This document shows, one piece after another, positions 33,627 through 44,469 of a DNA stretch of 64,000 nucleotides. Both the position numbers and the translations under genes were made by a program. The stretch lies in contig NC_092044.1 in the NCBI RefSeq assembly GCF_003086295.3, positions 71,724,528-71,788,527 of the forward strand, in the 5' to 3' direction. Under the pieces are notes generated by a model. It did not search any database and was not told the DNA's origin. It saw only the letters and a list, made by a program, of their open reading frames with translations. Each line of letters starts with the position of its first letter. Position 1 is the first letter of the stretch. Source of the stretch: Arachis hypogaea (Eukaryota > Streptophyta > Magnoliopsida > Fabales > Fabaceae).

Positions 33627-35190
33627 TGGTGCACGAAATTGTGTATGCCGATATTAATGGACTATTTAACACAGCTTCGTACCACTAACCAGCAAGTGCA
33701 CTGGGTCGTCCAAGTAATACCTTACGTGAGTAAGGGTCGATCCCACGGAGATTATTGGTTTGAAGCAAGCTATGTTTATTTTATTATTCTTAGTTAGGAT
33801 ATTAATTAAAATTATCAGTTGGAATTATTAGAAAAATAAAAGAGTGTGAAATAGTTACTTGTTGTGCAGTAATAGAGAATATGTTGGGGTTTTTGGAGAT
33901 GCTTTGTCCTCTGAATCCCTGCAACATAATGCTTACTCACTTTCATAAATGCAAGGATCCTTCCATGGCAAGCTGTATGTAGGGAATCACCATTTTCAGT
34001 GGCTACCTCCCATCCTCTCAGTGAAAACGGTCCAGATGCTCTGTCACAGCACGGCTAATCAGCTGTTGGTTCTCGATCATGTTGGAATAGGATCCGTTGA
34101 TCCTTTTGCATTTGTCATCACGCCCAGCAATCACGAGTTTGAAGCTTGTCACAGCCATTCAATCCTTGAATCCTACTCGGAATACCACAGACAAGGTTTA
34201 GACTTTCCGGATCATCAAGAGTGGCCGCCATCAGTTCTAGCTTATACCACGAAGATTCTGATTAAGGAAGCTAAGAGATACTCATTCAATCTGATGTAGA
34301 ACGGAGGTGTTTGTCAGGCACATGTTCATGGATTGAGGAAGGTGATGAGTGTCACGGATCATCACCTTCTCCATAATTAAGCGCAAATGAATATCTTAGA
34401 TAGGAACACGCATGTTTGAAAGGAGAAACAGAAACAATTGCATTAATTCATCGAGACGCTGCAGAGCTCCTCACCCCCAACAATGGAGTTTAGAGACTCA
34501 TGCCGTCAAAGTGTATAAAATTCAGATCTGAAAATGTCATGAAATCCAAAATAAGTCTCTAAAAGTTGTTTAAATAGTAAACTAGTAACCTAGGTTTACA
34601 GAAAATGAGTAAACTATGATAGATAGCGCAGAAATCCACTTCTATGGCCCACGTGGTGTGTGCTGGGGCTGAGACTTAAGCTTCTCACGTGCCTGGGCTA
34701 TTTTGGGCGTTCAACGCCAGGTTGTAACCTGTTTCTGGCGTTGAACTCCAACTTGTAACTTGTTTCTGGTGCTGGACGCCAGACTGCAACATGGAACTGG
34801 CGTTGAACACCACTTTACATCGTCTATCCTTGATCAAAGTATGGACAATTATATATTGCTAGAAATCCCTGGATGTCTACTTTCCAACGCAATTGAGAGC
34901 GCGCCATTTGGAGTTCTGTAGCTCCAGAAAATCCACTTTGAGTGCAGGGAGGTCAGAATCCAACAGCATCAACAGTCCCTTTTTCAGCCTGAATCAGATT
35001 TTTGCTCAACTCCCTCAATTTCAGCCAGAAAATACCTGAAATCACAAAAAAAACACACAAACTCATAGTAAAGTCCAGAAATGTGATTTTTAATTAAAAA
35101 AACTAATAAAAATACACTAAAAACCAACTAAATCATATTGAAAACTAAGTAAAAACAATGCCAAAAAGTGTATAAATTATCCGCTCATCA
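33627..35190 (-). repeat. 5' LTR of element B
   Basis: TG...CA ends match the 3' LTR at 25163-26724. Element-strand start is at 35190 and end at 33627. Palindromic cores lie at about 34705-34812. Confidence 0.97.
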
Positions 35191-35195
35191 CTTGT

Positions 35196-35960
35196 GCATG
35201 CATCTTGCTGGGCTAATGCCCTTAAGATCATTTATAGACCACCTAAGAGCTGTCTTATGTGTCCTTAGCACTTGAATTAGTGCTTCCTCTTTCTGTGAGT
35301 TTAAAGCAGAGCTTATAATCACTGGAAAAGTGTCACCTTCTCCCAGAAATGCATACTTCAGGGATGGTGGTAGTGGCTTGAGCTCGGTTTAGGAGGCTTA
35401 TCCTCTTCCTGAGGAATTTTCAGAGGTTCTTTTATTTCCTCTGGTTCCTCCAGGTCAGGCTGAACATCTTTAAAGATATCCTCTAGCTCTGATTCGAGAC
35501 TCTCAGTCATATTGATCTCTTCCACTAAAGAGTCAATAATATCAGCGCTCATGCAGTCATTTGATGTGTCTGGATGCTGCATAGCTTTGACAGCATTCAA
35601 CTTGAACTCATCCTCATTGACTCTCAGGGTTACTTCCCCTTTTTGTACATCAATGAGAGTTCGTCCAGTTGCTAGGAAGGGTCTTCCTAGGATGAGAGTT
35701 GCACTCTTGTGCTCCTCCATTTCCAGCACTACAAAGTCAGTTGGAAAGGCGAATGGCCCAACCTTGACAATCATGTCCTCAATTATGCCTGATGGGTATT
35801 TAATGGAGCCATCAGCAAGTTGGAGGCATATCCGGGTTGGTTTGACTTCTTCAGTCAGCCCAAGCTTTCTGATAGTGGATGCAGGTATTAGATTGATACT
35901 TGCTCCAAGGTCACATAGGGCTATCTTGGTACAAGCACCTTCTAATGTGCATGGTATCAT
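35196..35960 (-). pseudogene. pro: Element A protease and acidic linker
   Basis: Protease with [13 protein letters not shown] and [19 protein letters not shown], then an acidic linker. A one-base loss (GG for GGG) near 35387 shifts the frame, after which [14 protein letters not shown] continues in another frame. At 35195 the gene is cut by B; it resumes at 25157. Upstream, TGA at 35964-35966 separates it from gag where B has GGA. Confidence 0.85.
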
Positions 35961-35966
35961 AAAGCT

Positions 35967-37502
35967 TCATGGATCTTGAAGCTTCTCTGGTAAGCTCTTC
36001 AGAATGACTGCACTGCATTCTTCAGTGAGAAACACTTTTTCAGTTTCTCTCCAATCCTTCTTATGACTTAAGATCTCTTTCATGAACTTAGCATAAGAAG
36101 GTATTTGCTCAAGTGCTTCTGCAAACGGAATCTTTATTTCAAGAGTCCTGAGATAGTCTGCAAAGCGGGCAAATTGCTTATCCTGTTCCGCTTGGCGGAG
36201 TTTCTGAGGATAAGGCATCTTGGCTTTATACTCTTCAACCTTAGTTGCTGCAGGTTTATTTCCTACAGAAGTGGTTGGAGAAGCCTTCTTAGAGGGGTTA
36301 CTATTAGCACACTCAGGTGTCTGATTCCTCATTGGCGTTTGAACGCCAGGATTGGGTGAGGAATGGGCGTTTAACGCCAACTTTTCTCCCCTTTCTGGCA
36401 TTTGAACGCCAGAACTGGGCAGGGAATGAGCGTTTAACGCCAACTTTTCCCCCTTTTCTGGCGTGTGAACGCCAGAAGTATTTCTCTCTGGGCTCTTACT
36501 GTCCTCAGAGGGATTTTGGACAGTGATTTGGTTATCCTGTGTCAGTTGTTCCTTTCTTAGCTTTCTGCTGCTTTGAGTTGATTCATTCAATGTTTTCCCA
36601 CTCCTTAATTTAACAGCTTGGCATTCTTCTGTTATCTGTTTAGATAGTTGTTGTCTTGTCTGATTTAATTGTGCTTCCATATTCTTGTTAGCAATTTTAG
36701 TTTCTTGGAGCATCTCTTTAAATTCTGCTAACTGTTTTGTCATCATGAGTAATTGCTGATTAAGCTCAACCATCTGTTCTTGAGGGTTAGGATCAGTAGT
36801 TACTGTCATAGCTTCTTCTTTTATAGAGGACTCACTGCTTGAGTATAAATGTTGATTTCTAGCAACTGTATCTATGAGCTCTTGAGCCTCTTCAATCGTC
36901 TTCTGCATGTGTATAGATCCACCAGCTAAGTGGTCTAAAGACATCTGAGCTTTTTCTGTGAGCCCATAATAGAAGATGTCTAACTGTACCCACTCTGAAA
37001 ACATTTCAGAGGGGCATTTTCTTAGCATACCTCTGTACCTCTCCCAGGCATTATAAAGGGATTCATTATCCTCTTGTTTAAAGCCTTGGATGTCCAGCCT
37101 TAGCTGTGTCATCCTTTTTGGAGGGTAAAATTGATTCAGGAATTTGTCTGATAACTGTCTCCATGTTTTTATGCTTGCTGTGGGTTGGTTATTCAACCAC
37201 CTCTTAGCTTGATCCTTTACAGCAAATGGAAACAGTAATAATCTGTAGACATCTTGATCCACCTCTTTATCACGTACTGTGTCAGTAATTTGTAAAAACT
37301 GTGCCAAAAACTCAGTAGGTTCTTCCTGTGGAAGACCGGAATACTGGCAGTTTTGTTGTACCATGACAATGAGTTGAGGATTTAGCTTAAAACTGATTGC
37401 TTTAATGGGAGGTATACAGATACTACTCCCATATGCGTCTGTAATGGGGTTAGCATATGACCCCAGAGTCCTTCTCGACTGCTCAATTCCACTTAGGTCC
37501 AT
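35967..37502 (-). CDS. gag: Element A gag and pre-protease region
   Basis: Start MDLSGIEQSRRTLGSY at 37502, equivalent to B. It has the gag domain (FLAQFLQITDTV, FAVKDQAKRWLNNQP, FLNQFYPPKRMTQLRL, NESLYNAWERYRGML), a coiled region (QQLLMMTKQLAEFKEML), then LSKQITEECQAVKLRSGKTL, a linker with EKLALNAHS repeats (translated palindromes, 36480-36330), and [16 protein letters not shown]. It ends at a nonsense codon in KLQDP-stop-SFMIPC at the protease edge. Otherwise intact over about 510 codons. Confidence 0.9.
   Translation of the reverse strand: MDLSGIEQSRRTLGSYANPITDAYGSSICIPPIKAISFKLNPQLIVMVQQNCQYSGLPQEEPTEFLAQFLQITDTVRDKEVDQDVYRLLLFPFAVKDQAKRWLNNQPTASIKTWRQLSDKFLNQFYPPKRMTQLRLDIQGFKQEDNESLYNAWERYRGMLRKCPSEMFSEWVQLDIFYYGLTEKAQMSLDHLAGGSIHMQKTIEEAQELIDTVARNQHLYSSSESSIKEEAMTVTTDPNPQEQMVELNQQLLMMTKQLAEFKEMLQETKIANKNMEAQLNQTRQQLSKQITEECQAVKLRSGKTLNESTQSSRKLRKEQLTQDNQITVQNPSEDSKSPERNTSGVHTPEKGEKLALNAHSLPSSGVQMPERGEKLALNAHSSPNPGVQTPMRNQTPECANSNPSKKASPTTSVGNKPAATKVEEYKAKMPYPQKLRQAEQDKQFARFADYLRTLEIKIPFAEALEQIPSYAKFMKEILSHKKDWRETEKVFLTEECSAVILKSLPEKLQDP
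36330..36480 (-). repeat. Palindromic cores inside gag of element A
   Basis: Five cores, alternating GGCGTTTGAACGCCAG and GGGCGTTTAACGCCAAC forms (36333, 36366, 36398, 36430, 36461), about 32 bases apart. They are translated as repeated LALNAH peptides. Confidence 0.85.
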
Positions 37503-37959
37503 GATGGAGAAAGGGAAATGATATGGATTCACAAGTAAAGTATAGAATATTTTTTTTCGTTATTAATTAAAAATGACCAAAAATAATAAAATAAATGGAA
37601 AAAAATAAAATAAAATTTCGAAAACTAAAAGAAAATAAAATCAAAGCAAATTGAAAACTAAATCAATTAATTAATTAAAAAGATTTTGGAATTAGCAATT
37701 AAAAAGATATGATTGAAAATTATTTTGAAAAAGATTTGATTTTTGAAATGGGAAAAGAGAAAAACAACAAAATGACACCAAACTTAAAAAATTTTTAGAA
37801 AATCAAACACAAATTTTCGAAAATTTAAAGAAAAACACAAAGAAGACACCAAACTTAAAATATGAAACTAAACTCAAATAAAAGACTCTAAACCAACAAA
37901 AATAAAACAGTCCTAATCTAAGCAACAAGATACACCGTCAGTTGTCCAAAGTCGGACAA
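37503..37959 (-). mobile_element. 5' leader of element A
   Basis: AT-rich and non-coding, with two copies of the TTTAAGTTTGGTGT box (near 37778 and 37847). Confidence 0.7.
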
Positions 37960-37977
37960 TCCCCGGCAACGGCGCCA
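37960..37977 (-). promoter_or_regulatory. Primer-binding site of element A (tRNA-Asp)
   Basis: TCCCCGGCAACGGCGCCA, identical to the B site, 6 bases from the LTR end. Confidence 0.92.
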
Positions 37978-37983
37978 AAAACT

Positions 37984-39465
37984 TGGTGCACGAAATCACA
38001 ATCACACTTTTGTAATTCCGCACAACTAACCAGCAAGTGCACTGGGTCGTCCAAGTAATACCTTACGTGAGTAAGGGTCGATCCCATGGAGATTGTCGGC
38101 TTGAAGCAACCTATGGCTATCTTGTGAAAAGTAGAAGAACATGAAATAGATACTTGTTTTGCAGTAATGGAGAACAGGTTGAGGTTTTGGAGATGCTCTA
38201 TCTTCTGAACCTCTGCTTTCCCACTGTTTTCTTCTTCATGCACGCAAGGCTCCTTCCATGGCAAGCTGTATGTAGGGTTTCACCGTTGTCAATGGCTACC
38301 TCCCATCCTCTCAGTGAAAATGTTCAACGCGCTCTGTCACAGCACGGCTAATCATCTGTCGGTTCTCAATCAGGTTGGAATAGAATCTAGTGATTCTTTT
38401 ACGTCTGTCACTAACGCCCAGCCCTCAGGAGTTTGAAGCTCGTCACAGTCATTCAATCCTTGAATCCTACTCAGAATACCACAGACAAGGTTTAGACCTT
38501 CCGGATTCTCTTGAATGCCGCCATCAATTCTAGCTTATACCACGAAGATTCTGGTTAAGGAATCCAAGAGATATTCACTCAATCTAAAGTAGAACGGAGG
38601 TGGTTGTCAGGCACACGTTCATAGGTGAGAATGATGATGAGTGTCACGGATCATCACATTCATCAAGTTGAAGAACAAGTGATATCTTAGAATAGAAGCA
38701 AGCGTGATTGATTGAAAAGCAGTAGTAATTGCATTAATCCATCAAGACACAGCAGAGCTCCTCACCCCCAACCATGGGGTTTAGAGACTCATGCCGTAGA
38801 AGATACAATAAGAAACGTGTAATGTGTCATGAGGTAAAGATACAATATCAAAATATCCTATTTATAGTGAACTAGTAACCTAGGATATACAGAAATGAGT
38901 AAATGACGTAAAAATTCACTTCCGGGGTCCACTTGGTGTGTGCTTGGGCTGAGCATTGAAGCTTTCATGTGTAGAGACTTTTTCTGGAGTTAAACGCCAG
39001 CTTTTGTGCCAGTTTGGGCGTTTAACTCCAATTTTTGTGCCAGTTCCGACGTTAAACGCTGGGAATTCTGAAGCTGATTTGCAACGCTAGTTTGGGCCAT
39101 CAAATATCGAGCAAAGTATGGACTATTATATATTGCTGGAAAGCCCAGAATGTCTACTTTCCAACGCAATTGAGATCGCGCTAATTGGGCTTCTATAGCT
39201 CCGAAAAATCCACTTCGAGTACAGGGAGGTCAGAATCCAACAGCATCTACAGTCCTTTTTCAGCCTCTGAATCAGATTTTTGCTCAGGTCCCTCAATTTC
39301 AGCCAGAAATTACCTGAAATCATAGAAAAACACACAAACTCATAGTAAAGCCCAGAAAAGTGAATTTTAAATAAAAAATAATAAAAACATACTAAAAACT
39401 AACTAAAATGTACTAAAAACATACTAAAAACAGTGCCAAAAAGCGTATAAATTATCCGCTCATCA
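37984..39465 (-). repeat. 5' LTR of element A
   Basis: Pairs with 17993-19512. A 38-base deletion at about 38124, between two TTGT repeats, makes it shorter. Palindromic cores lie at about 38988-39065. ATTCA follows at 39466. Confidence 0.95.
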
Positions 39466-39470
39466 ATTCA

Positions 39471-40349
39471 CCTCTTCCATGATGGGTTGATCAGGATCAT
39501 AAGCTTCTACTTCAGAAGAAGCTTCCTGGGTACTGTCAGCTGCAGTTTGCATTCCAGTCAAATACTGAGAGATCATATTGACCTGTTGGGTCAAGATCTT
39601 GTTCTGAGCCAATATGGCATTCAGAGTGTCAACTTCAAGAACTCCTTTCTTTTGAGAGATCCCATGGTTTACAAAATTCCTCTCAAAAGTGTACATGAAT
39701 TGGTTGTTTGCAACCATCTCAATGAGTTTTCTTACTTCTGCAGGTGTTTTCTTCAAGTGGAGTGATCCACTTACAGAGCTGTCCAATAAAATTTTGGACA
39801 TCTCATGTAGACAGTCATAGAACACACCTATGACAGACCATTCTGAGAGCATGTCAGGAGGACATCTCCTGATCAGTTGCTTGTATCTTTTCCAAGCTTC
39901 ATAGAGGGATTCACCTTTTTTGTTTGTTTGAAGGTTTGAACTTCCACTCTAATTTTGCTCATCCTTTGAGGGGGAAATAATTTAGCTAGAAAAGCATTAA
40001 CCAACTTTTTCCAAGAGTCTAAGCTCTCTTTTGGTTGAGAATCCAACCATATCTTAGCTTTGTCTCTTACAGCAAAGGGAAAGAGCATAAGCTTGTAGAC
40101 TTCAAGATTTACTCCATTAGTCTTTACAGTATCACAGATCTGCAAGAATTCAGCTAAAAACTGATGTGGATCTTCCATTGGAAGTCCATGGAACTTGCAA
40201 TGCTGTTGCAGAAGAGAGATTAACTAAGGCTTAAGCTCAAAATTGTTAGCTCCAATGGCAGGTACATATATGCTTCTGCCATAAAAGTCAGAGGTAGGCA
40301 TGGTGAAGTCACCAAGAACCTTTCTGGCATCACCTTCAGGTTCGGCCAT
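39471..40349 (-). pseudogene. gag: Element C gag, first part
   Basis: Starts MAEPEGDARKVLGDF at 40349. The gag domain follows: MEDPHQFLAEFLQICDTV, LMLFPFAVRDKAKIWLDSQP, LVNAFLAKLFPPQRMSK. TAG near 40227 (probably from CAG) and a frameshift near 39915 break it. It resumes MLSEWSVIGVFYDCLHEM at 39852. A inserted just after DQPIMEEVN and the gene continues at 17992. Confidence 0.85.
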
Positions 40350-41866
40350 GTCTCCTTTTTCTTATTCAAAGTTTTCTAAAAGGTTTCTTCTGGAGTGTTG
40401 TGCTCTAGCTTGTTGTAAGCTTTTCTTCAGAGTCCTCTCAGATTCAGGATCAAGACTAAAGAGGGGTTCTTTATCCCTGTTCTCAGTCATAAACAAGAAG
40501 AGAGGAAAAGAAAGAAACAAAGGAAGCTTTCTATGTTTGATTTGAGTATAGAAGGCTCCCTATGAGATGTGAAGAAAGAAGAAGAAGATAGAAAAGTGAA
40601 GATAGAGGATGAGAAAGGAGTAGAGTTTGAATAAATAGAAGTGAATAGGAGAAGAGGTATAAATAGAAAAGATAAATAAGAATTAAAATATTTTTGTTTT
40701 TATTTTATTTGTTAATTAATTTCAAAAATTAAGGTTAATAATTTAAAAAGAATTGAAAATTAGTTAGTGAATTTTCGAATATAGAAGAGAGAGAAGAAGA
40801 ATAGAATTTTTGAAAATTGAAAGAGAGAAGAATTAGTTAGGAAGTTTTGAAAAAGAGAAGAGAGAAGATATGTAATTAATTAAGAAAAGATTTAAAAGTA
40901 AAATAAGATAAGAGATAAGATAAGAAAATATTTGAAATAAAAAGATAAGAAAAGATAAGATAAGAAACTAAAAAGATTTGAAAAAGATTTTATTTTAAAA
41001 TCTGAGATTAGAAAAGATAAGATAAGAATTTGAAAAGATTTGAAAAAGATAAGATTTGAAATTTAATTTTAAAAAAGATTTAATTTTTAAATTTAAATTT
41101 GAATTCTTAAATTTTGAAATTTGAAGAAAATAAGATAAGATTTTTTAAAAAGATAAGATTTTTTAATTTTGAAAAGATTTTATTTTTGAAAATTGAAAAC
41201 TAAGATAAGATAAAAATTTAAAATTGAAATCTAAATTTTTATTTAAAAATTTCAAAATTAATAATTAAATAAAGATAGAAAAGATATTTTTTTTGAATTT
41301 AATGAAGAAAGAGAAAAAAAGTAAAAGACAAAAAACTTAAAATTTTTAGATCTAGGACCACAAGTTTTCAAAAATTTGAAGGAAAAATACAAAAGGACAC
41401 CAAACCTAAAAATTTTAAGATCAAAACAAAAAGAAAACACAAGAATACTTTGAAGATTGAGAAGAACACTGAGAACAAGACTCAAGAAACTCAAAGAACA
41501 CAAGAACATATAAAGGACACCAAATTTAAAATTTTTAGAAAATCAAACGCAAATTTTCAAAAAATTAAAAGAAAAACACAAGAAGATACCAAACTTAAAT
41601 ATTTGACACAATATTTAAACAAAGACACTAATGTTGAAAAATTTTTAGAAAAAGGACTCAAGATTTTCGAAAATTACCAAGAACAAAAACAAAAAGACTC
41701 AAACCAAGAACAAAGATTAAACAAAGAAAATAAAAATATTTTTGAAAAGGTTTTTTAATTTTTTGAAAAATAGAGAAGAAGAAAAAAAAATAAAAGACTC
41801 AACAAAATAAAATAATTACCTGATCTAGGAAACAAGATAATCCGTCAGTTATCCAAACTCGAATAA
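40350..41866 (-). mobile_element. 5' leader of element C
   Basis: A short open stretch just upstream of gag (about 40500-40350) may belong to the gag N-terminus of relatives. The rest is very AT-rich, with AAGATAAGATA-type low-complexity sequence (40860-41220) and three degenerate AAGTTTGGTGT boxes (41399, 41517 and 41587). Confidence 0.65.
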
Positions 41867-41884
41867 TCCCCGGCAACGGTGCCA
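41867..41884 (-). promoter_or_regulatory. Primer-binding site of element C (tRNA-Asp, one change)
   Basis: TCCCCGGCAACGGTGCCA differs from the A and B sites at one base (C to T). It lies 6 bases from the LTR. Confidence 0.85.
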
Positions 41885-42169
41885 AAAACATGGTGTATAA
41901 ATCCCCACACTCCATACAACTGTACCAGTAATTGCACTGGGTCATCCATGTAATACCTGAGCGAGTCAGGGTTGATCCTATGAGGATTGTGGTTTGAAGT
42001 AAGCTATGGTTATCTTGCAGGTCTTAGTCAGGCGAATCAGAAGGTTGTTGAATTGAGGCAAGGGTATAAGTGAATGATCTCTTCTATGGCAGGCTGTATG
42101 TGATCAATGCCATGGGTTGTGGTCATCAATCTCCTCCATTTTAGATCAAATGCCATTGGCCATGGTCAT

Positions 42170-43848
42170 TGGTGTACGAAATTGTGATCACACTTTTCAC
42201 AACTCCACACAACTAACCAGCAAGTGCACTGGGTCGTCCAAGTAATACCTTACGTGAGTAAGGGTCGATCCCACGGAGATTGTCGGCTTGAAGGAAGCTA
42301 TGGTCATCTTGTAAATCTCGGTTAGGCGGATTCAAATGGTTATGAAGTTTTGATAATTAAAAGAGAAATAAAATATAAAATAGGATAGAGATACTTATGC
42401 AATTCATTGGTGGAAATTTCAGATAAGCGTATGGAGATGCTTTGTTCCCTCTGAACCTCTACTTTCCTATTGTCCTCATCCAACCATGCGTACTCCCTTC
42501 CATGGCAAGCTGTATGTTGGGGGATCACCGTTGTCAATGGCTATCGTCCGTCTTCTCAGTGAAAATGGTCCGGCTACAGGTTACGTAGGGCTAATCATCT
42601 GTCGGTTCTCACTTGTGTTGGAATAAGATCCAATGATCCTTTTGCATACTGTCACTGCACTCATCACTCGTGAGTTTAAAGCTTGTCACAGTCATCCCAT
42701 CCCAGATCCTACTCAGAATACCACAGACAAGGTTTAGACTTTTTGGATCTCAAGAATGCTGCCAATTGATTCTGGCTTATACCACGAAGACTTTGATCTC
42801 ATGGAATGGAAGGCTCTGTTGTCAGGAGAGGCAACCATGCGTCGGGGACCCGGAGGCCAAGAGATATACATTCAAGCTTATTTTCAGGTAGAACGGAAGT
42901 GGTTGTCAGGCACGCGTTCATACGTGAGAATGGTGATAAGTGTCACTTGATCATCACATTCATCATGTTGAAGTACGAATGAATATCTTAGAACAAGAAT
43001 AAGCTTGAATTGAATAGAAAACATTAGTAATTTCATTAATTCATGAGGAACAGCAGAGCTCCACACCTTAATTTATGAGGTGTAGAAACTCCACCGTTGA
43101 AAATACATAAGTGATGAAGGTCCAGGCATGGCCGAATGGCCAGGCCCCTAAGCGTGATCAAGAGATCAACAGTGATACAAAGATAGTCTCAAAAATGATC
43201 TAAAGATCTCCCGATAAAAATACAATAGTAAAAGGTCCTATTTATAATTACTAGTAACCTAGGGTTTACAGAGATAAGTAAATGATGTAGAAATCCACTT
43301 TCGGGGCCCACTTGGTGTGTGCTTGGGCTGAGCATTGAAGCTTTCACGTGCATAGGCTTTTCTTGGAGTTAAACGCCAGCTCTGGTGCCAGTTTGGGCGT
43401 TTAACTCCAGCTTTTATGCCAGTTTTGGCGTTTAACACCAGAAAAGGGTAGAAAGTTGGCGTTAAAACACCAGTTTGCGTTATCAAAACTCGGGCAAAGT
43501 ATCAACTATTATATATTGCTAAAAAGCCCAAGATGTCTACTTTCCAACGCAATTAAGAGCGCGCCAATTGAACTTCTGTAGCTCCAAGAAATCCATTTCG
43601 AGTGCAGGGAGGTCAGAATCCAACAGCATCTGCAGTCCTTTTTCAGCCTCTGAATCAGATTTTTGCTCAGGTCCCTCAATTTCAGCCAGAAAATACCTAA
43701 AATCACAGAAAAACACAAAAACTCATAGTAAAGTCCAGAAATGTGATTTTTGCATAAAAACTAATAATTATATACTAAAAACTAACTAAATCACACTAAA
43801 AACTACCTAAAAACAATGCCAAAAAGCGTATAAATTATCCGCTCATCA
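42170..43848 (-). mobile_element. Solo LTR D (Athila-like), TSD GTCAT
   Basis: Complete LTR with direct repeat GTCAT at 42165-42169 and 43849-43853, and no internal region. It is most like LTR F. Cores such as GGAGTTAAACGCCAG (43365) and GGCGTTTAACACCAG (43427) are present. Confidence 0.94.
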
Positions 43849-44124
43849 GTCATCCAATCTGAACAAGGGAGAAGCTCTAGCAGTTCATTCTCTTGACGAT
43901 CCTACTCAAAATGCCATAGACAAGGTCGACTCTTCCGGATCCGAGAATGCTACTTCTTTGGGTTCTATCCTATACCACAGAGACCCTTATCTCCCCGGAA
44001 ATTGGCTGAACTGGTGTCTCGAGAAGTCCTAAACGAAGTCGTGGATTAGCTGTCTGAGAGATGTATAATCAAGTTGGCGGTTCATGCTTTCCAGTCACAT
44101 ATTCACATGAACCCAAGTAGACAC

Positions 44125-44469
44125 CGGTTGATGCAGGAGCATCTATTAGGTTATTAGAAATATTAGTTAAAGAAGTCTAGTTTATCATATATTATTATAT
44201 TGTCTTATGAATTAGTCCCACATCGCCCGAGTCATGAAGGCTCCCCCTCCCCTACTAGTATAAATATGCATATGTACCTCTTTTATTCATCAAAGTTGAA
44301 TTGATTGAGTATATATTTAAATAAGCTGTGTGTTTTTCCTCTAGGCTCTTTGAGAGTAAGAGGTGCATCTTTGGCTTAGCTAACCAAGGTGGGTTCTTGG
44401 CTACTTTCACCATAATGGGGTTGTTAACCTCGCCAAAATTGGTGACCCAAATGGACGTCCCGGTGTCAC
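44125..44469. mobile_element. 345-base insertion in LTR C
   Basis: Absent from the 3' LTR, where AGACAC runs directly into GGGTGG (12260). The ends are GACACCGG and CCGGTGTC, inverted to each other; GACAC/GTCAC could be a duplication with one change. Inside are a TATA-like AGTATAAATATGCATAT (44258) and TTGGTGACCCAAATGG (44438), reminiscent of the LTR edge and primer region of small retroelements (TRIM). Class not settled. Confidence 0.55.

Larger units (their letters stand above)
25163..35190 (-). mobile_element. Element B: nearly full-length Athila-type retrotransposon, TSD CTTGT
   Basis: 10,028 bases bounded by CTTGT at 25158-25162 and 35191-35195. LTRs of 1562 and 1564 bases differ by about nine sites, mostly transitions, over the first 330 bases compared by eye, so it is a young insertion. 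The PBS is at 33603-33620. It has gag, protease, reverse transcriptase and RNase H but no integrase, and most of the 3' ORF is gone. It sits inside pol of A. Confidence 0.97.
17993..39465 (-). mobile_element. Element A: Athila-type retrotransposon with all pol domains, TSD ATTCA
   Basis: Perfect duplication ATTCA at 17988-17992 and 39466-39470. LTRs are at 17993-19512 and 37984-39465, and the PBS is at 37960-37977. Gag, protease, reverse transcriptase, RNase H, integrase and the 3' ORF are all present on the minus strand. Without B and its duplication the length is about 11.4 kb. Few lesions are seen: nonsense codons at 35964 and about 24135, two in the 3' ORF, one frameshift near 35387, and the insertion of B. 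It sits inside gag of C. Confidence 0.95.
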
